NCBI GenBank assembly: GCA_910583965.1 | Contig: CAJUAE010000057.1 | Coordinates: 9,803-20,543 of the forward strand | DNA: 10,741 nucleotides | DNA from: an uncultured Lachnospiraceae bacterium | GTDB taxonomy: Bacteria > Bacillota > Clostridia > Lachnospirales > Lachnospiraceae | Direction: 5' to 3' | Shown: piece by piece, positions 1 to 6,133 of the stretch | Numbering within the stretch: the first letter of the stretch is position 1 | Layout: each line of letters opens with the position of its first letter | Made by a program: the position numbers and the translations under genes | Notes under the pieces: generated by a model | Seen by the model: the letters and a program-made list of their open reading frames with translations, nothing else | Told to the model about the DNA's origin: nothing | Databases searched by the model: none

Positions 1-57
1 ATCGCTCATTATTTAAAAGAGGGATGCTATACAGATATGATATATGGTGGGATTTAG
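1..57 (+). CDS. Possible 3' end of an upstream gene (partial)
   Basis: The first reading frame is open from base 1 to a TAG stop at 55-57 and would encode a tail reading IAHYLKEGCYTDMIYGGI. The sequence becomes markedly more AT-rich and stop-dense after it. The composition resembles coding sequence, but 18 codons are too few to identify a family, and frame 3 is also open, to a stop at 84-86. Whether this is a real gene end depends on sequence outside the window. Confidence 0.25.
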   Translation: MAHYLKEGCYTDMIYGGI

Positions 58-88
58 TAGTGTTTATAGAGCTTCCAGCATTTTAGAA

Positions 89-104
89 TTGGATAATAAT
101 CCAA
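89..104. repeat. Short inverted repeat next to the -35 box
   Basis: TTGGAT (89-94) and ATCCAA (99-104) are perfect inverted arms separated by AATA. They end two bases before the proposed -35 hexamer at 106. The place and symmetry would suit an operator, but six-base arms in AT-rich DNA can arise by chance. Confidence 0.35.
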
Positions 105-105
105 A

Positions 106-134
106 TTGATAAATACGACAAACTATTGTATAAT
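106..134 (+). promoter_or_regulatory. Sigma-A-type promoter for the helicase fusion gene
   Basis: TTGATA at 106-111 and a perfect TATAAT at 129-134 are separated by exactly 17 bases. Transcription would begin near 141, leaving a leader of roughly 165 nt before the start codon at 308. A 10-base near-direct repeat, AAATACGACA (111-120) and AAATATGACA (141-150), lies exactly 30 bases apart around the -10 box. The palindrome ATATTTCCAAATAT (133-146) straddles the likely start point. Both are candidate regulator-binding sites. Confidence 0.7.
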
Positions 135-207
135 ATTTCCAAATATGACAGATTTTGCTAAGAAACAATTAATTTATAACTTACAAATTGTAAATAAATA
201 ACATAAT

Positions 208-252
208 AATCTTGCATAGGAGATATGTTTGAGAACATAAGTATGCAAGATT
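208..252 (+). promoter_or_regulatory. Nested hairpin in the 5' leader of the helicase gene
   Basis: AATCTTGCATA (208-218) pairs perfectly with TATGCAAGATT (242-252). Inside the loop, TATGTT (224-229) pairs with AACATA (234-239) around a TGAG loop. No T tract follows, so this is not an ordinary intrinsic terminator. The unpaired left side contains AGGAG (218-222) two bases ahead of an ATG (225), which opens a 15-codon frame ending with TAA at 270-272. A role as a regulatory RNA element, an mRNA stabiliser or a DNA operator is possible, and the sequence alone cannot decide. No known riboswitch class is recognised. Confidence 0.5.
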
Positions 253-307
253 GTCAAGTAGTTATTGATTAATTTTTCTAAAGAGTTCTTAGGATAAGGG
301 GGATATT

Positions 308-3300
308 ATGTACACAGTTGTATTTATTGATACAGAGGTTAGTGTTGACCGCGATACTGTAGTGGACTATGGTGCAGTTGTGGACAGAAACACATATATT
401 CATACAAAATCAGCGAAAGTGTTTGAAGACTTTCTGATCCAGAACAGTACTGGTAACAAACGGTTTCTGTGCGGTCACAATATTGTTCATCATGATACGA
501 AATATATCAGACAGCAGATGCAAGCAGCAGGGATTACAGATATGATCGATACCCTTTATTTGTCACCGCTGTTGTTTCCAAACAAACCCTATCATGCACT
601 GCTCAAAGATGATAAACTGTTGACAGATTCTTTGAATAATCCTTTAAATGACTCGATAAAAGCGATGGAATTATTTTATGATGAGGTGAATGCCTTCCAC
701 AGCCTTAATGAGCTGCAAAAAGACATTTATGCATATCTGCTTAGTTCAAAAGAAGAATTTCGTGGCTTTTTTTCTTATTTGAATTATTATCCACGGGGAG
801 ATGCTTCTTCCTTAATCAAAAGTTTTTATTATGGAAAATTGTGTGGTAACAGTGATATTGCGTATATTGGCAAATGTTATCCAGTGGAACTTGCCTATGT
901 GCTTTCAATGATTTCTGCAAGAGATACCACTTCTATGATACCAAACTGGGCTATTATGCAATATCCGGCAATTTCGAATGTAATTCGACTATTGCGTAAT
1001 ATGAACTGTGCTGCGAGTTGTTCGTATTGTCGTAATAAATTAAATATTCATGGACGTTTAAAACAGATTTTTGGATATGATGATTTTCGCAAATATGACG
1101 GGGAAAACTTGCAAGAGAAGGCAGTACAGGCGGCGGTTGACAATCAGTCTTTGCTCGCCATTTTTCCTACAGGCGGTGGAAAATCAATCACGTTTCAGCT
1201 TCCCGCACTTATGGCAGGAGAGCTTTCTAAGGCATTGACTGTTGTGATATCACCGTTACAGTCTCTTATGAAAGACCAAATGGATAATTTGGAGAAGATC
1301 GGAATTGTGGATGCTGTGACAATCAATGGATTATTGAATCCGATTGAACGGGCGGAGGCTATCGAGCGTGTCGAGAACGGGCTTGCTTCTATATTGTATA
1401 TTGCACCGGAATCCCTGCGTTCCAAGACAATTGAACGCTTGTTGATAAAACGGGTAATTGCGCGTTTTGTGATAGATGAAGCACACTGTTTTTCCGCGTG
1501 GGGACAGGATTTTCGAGTGGATTATCTTTACATTGGTGATTTTATTCGAGAACTGCAGGAGAAAAAGCAATTGACAGAACGGATTCCAGTCTCTTGTTTT
1601 ACTGCGACGGCAAAACAGAAAGTTATCAGTGACATTAAGAATTATTTTAAGCAAAAACTAGATTTGGATTTAGTGCTTTATACTTCAGATGCAGGCAGGA
1701 AAAATCTGCGCTATGAGGTGCTTTATCAGGAGAGTGATGAGGAGAAATACACGACGCTGCGTTGGCTGATTGAACAAAAAAATTGTCCGACAATTGTGTA
1801 TGTAGCAAGGACAAAGCGCACGACAGAGCTTGCGCAAAAATTGTGTGATGATGGAATTGCTGCACTTGCGTTTCATGGAAAGATGGATAGAGCTGAGAAA
1901 CAGGCAAATCAGGAGGCTTTTATTCGCGATGAAGTACAAGTGATGGTAGCAACTTCTGCTTTTGGAATGGGGGTAGATAAGCCAAACATTAAGTTAGTTA
2001 TACATTATGATATATCGGACTCATTGGAGAATTATGTGCAGGAGGCGGGGCGTGCAGGCAGAGATCAGAATTTACAGGCAGAATGCTATGTGTTGTTTCA
2101 TGATGGAGATTTGGACAAGCATTTTATGATGTTAAACCAGACAAAACTAAGTATTAGTGAGATTCAGCAGGTCTGGAAAGCAATTAAGGATTTGACAAAA
2201 AGCAGGTCGGTCATACAGCGCACACCATTTGAGATTGCGCGTCAGGCAGGGTGGGATGAGAATGTGGCAGATATTGAGACACGTGTTAAGACTGCCATAC
2301 AGGCACTGGAGAACGCCGGCTATATCAAGCGTGGAAAAAATGTGCCACATGTCTATGCTACAAGCATTCTTGTTAAAAATATGATGGAAGCTGCTGTTAA
2401 AATCGAGATGTCTCTGAAAATGAGTGAGAAAGAACGCTTGGATGCCAAGCGGATTATGAGTATGCTAATTTCGGCAAGGAGTATAGCGAATGCGCAAAAC
2501 GATGACGCAGAGTCCAGAGTGGACTATATTTCAGATAGACTTGGCATGGAACGACAGGAGACGTTCAAGCTGCTTCAGATTCTACGGGAAGAAGGTATTC
2601 TTGCAAACACAATGGATTTGACAGCCTATATTCTGAAAACGGATACAGAAAATAAGTCGCTGAATGTGTTAAAGAAATATGCTGCTATGGAACAGTTTCT
2701 TGTCAGCAGGCTCAGTGGAGAAGGACAGTGCATTAATCTCAAAGAATTAAATGAGAGTGCTGTTAACAGTGGGATAAAAAATGCAACAGTGAACGCGTTT
2801 AAGACAATACTTTACTATTGGACAATTAGAAAATACATAAAAAAGAGCATTGAAAATACGACTGCAAGAAGTATTATTACACCAGAAATTTCTGTGGAAA
2901 CATTATGGGAACAACGGCAACAGTGTATTTGTCTGGCTGGTTTTATTGTGAAATATTTATTTGAAAAAAGCAAACAACTAGAGTCTAAAGAAGAACAGCT
3001 AGTGGAATTTTCCATTCTGGAATTAAAGAAGGAATATCAGAAAAGCGAAGCACAATCGGGTAGGGAGATTACAGATAAGGAAATTGAAGACGCACTTTTA
3101 TATTTGTCCAAGATTGATGCAATGAAATTAGAGGGTGGGTTTCTTGTTTTATATAGTGGAATGCAGATTACGCGGCTTGAGATGGACAATAAAATCCGGT
3201 ATAAGGCAGATGACTATAAAAGTTTAAATGAATACTACAAACATAAAATACAGCAGATTCATATTGTGGGTGAGTTTGCAAATATGATGGTTAGAAATTA

Positions 3301-5119
3301 TGATGAGGCATTGCAATTTGTAAAAGAATATTTTCAGATGGACTATAAACTGTTTATCGCTAAGTACTTTAAGGGAAATCGTAAGAGTGAGATTAATAGG
3401 AATATTACACCTGATAAATACAATAAGCTTTTTGCGGAGCTTTCCAGCGTCCAGCGGGAAATTATCGATAATGACACATCAAAGTATATTGTGGTGGCAG
3501 CAGGACCGGGGAGCGGAAAGACAAAGGTTCTCGTGCATAAGCTTGCTTCGCTGATGCTGTTGGAGGATGTGAAGCATGAGCAGCTTCTAATGGTGACATT
3601 TTCACGGGCAGCAGCGACAGAATTTCGCAGGCGTCTATATGATTTGATTGGGAATGCAGCAGGATTTATTGAAATTAAGACATTTCATTCTTATTGTTTT
3701 GACTTGATTGGACGAATGGGAAATCTTGAGGATGCTAAGACAGTTGTGCAGGATGCAGCACAGATGATTCAGAATGGAGACGTAGAAATTGGACGGATTA
3801 CAAAAACGGTGCTTGTGATTGACGAGGCGCAGGACATGGATGAAAATGAGTACAAAATGGTTTGTGCTCTGATGGAGCGAAATGACGATTTGCGTGTGAT
3901 TGCAGTAGGGGATGACGATCAGAATATTTATGAGTTTCGCGGTTCTAGCTCCCGCTATTTTAAGGAATTTTTAGCGCAGGAAAATGCGAAAAAATATGAG
4001 CTGCTGGACAATTATAGAAGCGCCAGAAATATTGTGGCGTTTGCCAATCAGTTTGTGCAGCAAATTGCGCACAGGATGAAGAGTACTCCCATTTCTGCTG
4101 TAAAGGATGGGGATGCAGGTGAAGTGGAGTTGGTACAGTGTCTAAGCAAAAATCTTGAAGAACCTGTAACAGCAAAGGCAATCAGGGTGCGAGATAGAGG
4201 GAGTGTATGTATTCTTACAAACACAAATGACGAAGCGCTACGTGTCGTTGGACTCTTAAAGAAAAATGGAGTTCGGGCAAAGCTGATTCAGTCCAATGAC
4301 GGATTCGATTTGTACAATATGATTGAATTACGTTTTTTTATGAAAAAAATCACAAAAGAGTTAACAGCGCCTGTGATACCACAAGAACTGTGGGAGACAG
4401 CGAAAGACAGAATGGTATCGGTTTACAAGGATAGTAGTAATCTTGCACTGTGTCTTGCTATTCTGGAAGCGTTTTCATTAACAAACAAACGGAAGTATCG
4501 TTCGGATTTGGAGATGTTTTTGCATGAATCTAACATTGAGGATTTTTTTACAAATGACAACCATGATATCGTTGTTTCTACGATGCACAAGTCAAAGGGC
4601 AGAGAGTTTGACGAAGTGGTCATGATGCTTGACCATGTTTCCTTTGACACAGACGAGCGTAAACGATTGTTGTATGTCGGAATGACAAGAGCGAAGAAGG
4701 ACTTGTATCTTTTTTATAACAACGAGGACTTTGACCGCTTTATCGCAGGAAATGTGAGGGCGCGGGTGGATAGCGGCTTGTATGGACGGCCTGAGGAAAT
4801 TTTGATGCAGCTTTCGCATAAGGATGTTCATTTAGGTTTTTTTAAGGATAAGAGAAATCTTATACAGAGAATTATCTGTGGAACAAAGCTTTTGACAAAT
4901 GCGTCTGGGCTTTTTGTGGCACAAAATGGTAAGACAATACAGGTAGTTCGTTTTTCCAAGAAGTTTTTGGAGGAAATCGAGAAGAATCAAATGCAGGGAT
5001 ATGTGATGGAGAGCGCTAGTGTGCGCTTTGTTATAGGATGGACGGACATGACAGATGGCCAAGAATATCCTATCATATTGCCAGATGTTTACTTTGTTAA
5101 CAAACTTCCCAATAGCTGA
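308..5119 (+). CDS. Exonuclease-like / RecQ-type / UvrD-type helicase fusion protein
   Basis: This is a 1603-residue multidomain DNA-processing protein, far longer than ordinary RecQ (about 600 residues). Residues 1-120 resemble a DEDD 3'-5' exonuclease: FIDTE with D8 and E10, then GHNIVHHD with D63, then D115 in NNPLND. A cysteine cluster C234-x3-C238-x2-C241 may bind zinc. Residues about 255-620 are a RecQ-type helicase: Walker A TGGGKS (K292), DEAH box (390-393), TATA, and arginine-finger motif QEAGRAGRD (578-586). The RecQ zinc-binding cysteines and an HRDC domain are not seen; instead winged-helix-like stretches follow. Residues about 1045-1470 are a UvrD-type helicase: GPGSGKT (K1071), DEAQD (1172-1176), QNIYEFRG (1205-1212), HKSKGREFD (1427-1435) and YVGMTRAK (1456-1463). 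A C-terminal tail of about 120 residues is unassigned. The start has an excellent AAGGGGG site at 296-302. Established knowledge: these helicase families unwind DNA 3'-5' in repair and recombination. Its precise job, repair or defence, is inference. Confidence 0.93.
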   Translation: MYTVVFIDTEVSVDRDTVVDYGAVVDRNTYIHTKSAKVFEDFLIQNSTGNKRFLCGHNIVHHDTKYIRQQMQAAGITDMIDTLYLSPLLFPNKPYHALLKDDKLLTDSLNNPLNDSIKAMELFYDEVNAFHSLNELQKDIYAYLLSSKEEFRGFFSYLNYYPRGDASSLIKSFYYGKLCGNSDIAYIGKCYPVELAYVLSMISARDTTSMIPNWAIMQYPAISNVIRLLRNMNCAASCSYCRNKLNIHGRLKQIFGYDDFRKYDGENLQEKAVQAAVDNQSLLAIFPTGGGKSITFQLPALMAGELSKALTVVISPLQSLMKDQMDNLEKIGIVDAVTINGLLNPIERAEAIERVENGLASILYIAPESLRSKTIERLLIKRVIARFVIDEAHCFSAWGQDFRVDYLYIGDFIRELQEKKQLTERIPVSCFTATAKQKVISDIKNYFKQKLDLDLVLYTSDAGRKNLRYEVLYQESDEEKYTTLRWLIEQKNCPTIVYVARTKRTTELAQKLCDDGIAALAFHGKMDRAEKQANQEAFIRDEVQVMVATSAFGMGVDKPNIKLVIHYDISDSLENYVQEAGRAGRDQNLQAECYVLFHDGDLDKHFMMLNQTKLSISEIQQVWKAIKDLTKSRSVIQRTPFEIARQAGWDENVADIETRVKTAIQALENAGYIKRGKNVPHVYATSILVKNMMEAAVKIEMSLKMSEKERLDAKRIMSMLISARSIANAQNDDAESRVDYISDRLGMERQETFKLLQILREEGILANTMDLTAYILKTDTENKSLNVLKKYAAMEQFLVSRLSGEGQCINLKELNESAVNSGIKNATVNAFKTILYYWTIRKYIKKSIENTTARSIITPEISVETLWEQRQQCICLAGFIVKYLFEKSKQLESKEEQLVEFSILELKKEYQKSEAQSGREITDKEIEDALLYLSKIDAMKLEGGFLVLYSGMQITRLEMDNKIRYKADDYKSLNEYYKHKIQQIHIVGEFANMMVRNYDEALQFVKEYFQMDYKLFIAKYFKGNRKSEINRNITPDKYNKLFAELSSVQREIIDNDTSKYIVVAAGPGSGKTKVLVHKLASLMLLEDVKHEQLLMVTFSRAAATEFRRRLYDLIGNAAGFIEIKTFHSYCFDLIGRMGNLEDAKTVVQDAAQMIQNGDVEIGRITKTVLVIDEAQDMDENEYKMVCALMERNDDLRVIAVGDDDQNIYEFRGSSSRYFKEFLAQENAKKYELLDNYRSARNIVAFANQFVQQIAHRMKSTPISAVKDGDAGEVELVQCLSKNLEEPVTAKAIRVRDRGSVCILTNTNDEALRVVGLLKKNGVRAKLIQSNDGFDLYNMIELRFFMKKITKELTAPVIPQELWETAKDRMVSVYKDSSNLALCLAILEAFSLTNKRKYRSDLEMFLHESNIEDFFTNDNHDIVVSTMHKSKGREFDEVVMMLDHVSFDTDERKRLLYVGMTRAKKDLYLFYNNEDFDRFIAGNVRARVDSGLYGRPEEILMQLSHKDVHLGFFKDKRNLIQRIICGTKLLTNASGLFVAQNGKTIQVVRFSKKFLEEIEKNQMQGYVMESASVRFVIGWTDMTDGQEYPIILPDVYFVNKLPNS

Positions 5120-5404
5120 CAATATCAAGTATCTGAGACTTCAACAAATTGGTCAAATTTTTACAATAATAAATCAATTAAATTCTCACTTAAAAATAAG
5201 AAAAATTACTTGATTATATTTTATAGTAATAAACCCTTACTTTTAAAGAAGGGGTAGAAATACATTTATAAATATTTGACATGTTGAAGCACAAATAATA
5301 TAATCAAATTAGTTCTGACAAAAAGGATTAGAATAATTACATAGATAGAATGAATATAGATGGCAGTGGACGGAAAGAGATAAGAAAAATATAACGATAT
5401 CAAG
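5120..5404. other. Intergenic stretch between the helicase gene and the duplicated-domain gene
   Basis: This AT-rich gap of 285 bases has no convincing gene. An imperfect stem, CCCTTACTTT (5234-5243) with AAAGAAGGGG (5245-5254), has little loop and no downstream T tract on the + strand. Read on the other strand it is followed by TTTATT, so at best it is a weak terminator in that direction. AAATT/AATTT arms at 5146-5160 are all A-T and too weak to call a terminator for the helicase gene. The main feature is the promoter at 5276. Confidence 0.6.
5276..5304 (+). promoter_or_regulatory. Perfect-consensus sigma-A promoter
   Basis: TTGACA (5276-5281) and TATAAT (5299-5304) both match the consensus exactly with an optimal 17-base spacer. 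Transcription would start near 5311, giving a leader of about 94 nt before the ATG at 5405. It should drive the duplicated-domain gene and the RNA ligase gene as one transcript. A promoter this strong for genes of this type suggests high expression, or control by a factor not visible here. Confidence 0.85.
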
Positions 5405-6103
5405 ATGAATGTAAAAGAGTTTATTAAAAGTATACAAAAAAATCCAAAAATGTTTGTTGATGAAGTTCGGATAGATTATTTAGACCATCTTATTGTGGGG
5501 TTTTTTGTGTGTCTTAAAGGAAATAATAACGCGGTTGATATTGATTTGCAATTTCATGCACATTTTACACGCTGGCTGGTGAAGTGGATTCAGAAAAATA
5601 TAGATAAAAAATACGAACAAAAATATTTTTCGTGGAGTCAAACCTTAAAAGATATAAATATAACAAGTGATGAAATAGAAACAGTAAAACTCTTTTTTGA
5701 GTTATGTGATAAGTTTTTTGAAAAAAATGAGAATAAAGAATTTTCTTATAAAACAAATTGTAGTAACAGAATAAATTTGAGAGAATTTATAAAATTAATT
5801 CAAAAAAAACCACAGGCAGTATTGTATGAAATTCGGATAGATTATTTAGAATATTTTATTGATGGTTTTAAGGGCTGTAATGCAATAAATGATTTTGGTG
5901 ACGATACAGCAGTGCAATTTCATTATTACTTTTCAGATTGGCTTGTGAGGTGGATTCAGAAAAATAGAAATAAAAAGTATAAAAAACAGCATTTTTTCTG
6001 GTATCATACTTTAAGAGATATAACCAAGGACGAAGCAGAAGCAGTAGCGCTCTTTTTTACATTATGTGATAAGTTTTATGAAGAATACGAAAATAGGAAA
6101 TGA
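5405..6103 (+). CDS. Hypothetical protein made of two tandem copies of one domain
   Basis: The function of this 232-residue protein is not recognised. Residues 2-115 and 124-232 are copies of the same unit. Matching blocks are EFIKSIQKNP / EFIKLIQKKP, RIDYLDHLIVGF / RIDYLEYFIDGF, WLVKWIQKN / WLVRWIQKN and LFFELCDKFFEK / LFFTLCDKFYEE. The pattern (EFI..I...P near the start, a YL..FI.GF block, a W..WI block, then an acidic helix LFF.LCDKF) vaguely recalls small immunity-type proteins of Firmicutes, but this is a memory-based impression. There is no signal peptide or membrane segment, so it is probably cytoplasmic. Lysine and aromatic content is high, and the DNA is more AT-rich than the flanking genes. 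No clear ribosome binding site precedes the ATG; it is the first ATG after an in-frame stop at 5381. It lies 30 bases before the RNA ligase gene and is likely co-transcribed with it from the promoter at 5276. Confidence 0.75.
   Translation: MNVKEFIKSIQKNPKMFVDEVRIDYLDHLIVGFFVCLKGNNNAVDIDLQFHAHFTRWLVKWIQKNIDKKYEQKYFSWSQTLKDINITSDEIETVKLFFELCDKFFEKNENKEFSYKTNCSNRINLREFIKLIQKKPQAVLYEIRIDYLEYFIDGFKGCNAINDFGDDTAVQFHYYFSDWLVRWIQKNRNKKYKKQHFFWYHTLRDITKDEAEAVALFFTLCDKFYEEYENRK
5466..6077 (+). repeat. Intragenic tandem duplication visible at DNA level
   Basis: Exact blocks recur inside the gene: 19 bases at 5466-5484 and 5832-5850 (offset 366), 17 bases at 5584-5600 and 5950-5966 (offset 366), and 16 bases at 5702-5717 and 6062-6077 (offset 360). 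The offset falls by six bases, so the second copy has lost two codons (or the first gained two). Nucleotide-level identity in these blocks means the duplication is relatively recent or is kept alike by gene conversion. Confidence 0.85.
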
Positions 6104-6123
6104 ATATGATTGTCAGAATATAT

Positions 6124-6129
6124 AAGGAG
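6124..6129 (+). promoter_or_regulatory. Ribosome binding site that decides the RNA ligase start
   Basis: AAGGAG ends four bases before ATG 6134. The longer frame beginning with TTG at 6110 reads through it and lacks a site of its own, so the shorter 499-residue product is favoured. Confidence 0.75.
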
Positions 6130-6133
6130 TTTT

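Noticed and set aside
1331..1654. Open frame of 107 codons on the minus strand inside the helicase gene
   Set aside because: It lies fully opposite strongly conserved RecQ motifs, has no ribosome binding site or family resemblance, and its composition is that of an antisense shadow. The other minus-strand frames in the window look the same.
5146..5162. AAATT...AATTT hairpin followed by T residues as terminator of the helicase gene
   Set aside because: The stem has only A-T pairs and five base pairs, so it is too unstable to be called an intrinsic terminator.
5234..5254. CCCTTACTTT / AAAGAAGGGG stem as a terminator
   Set aside because: It has a mismatch and a wobble pair, almost no loop and no T tract on the + strand. 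No minus-strand gene exists to need it.
5361..5405. Frame before the duplicated-domain gene reading WTERDKKNITISR, resembling EWKDRKNVIS near the start of the RNA ligase
   Set aside because: The match is short, needs gaps at DNA level and falls in lysine-rich AT-rich sequence where chance likeness is common. A degraded copy of the ligase start cannot be supported.
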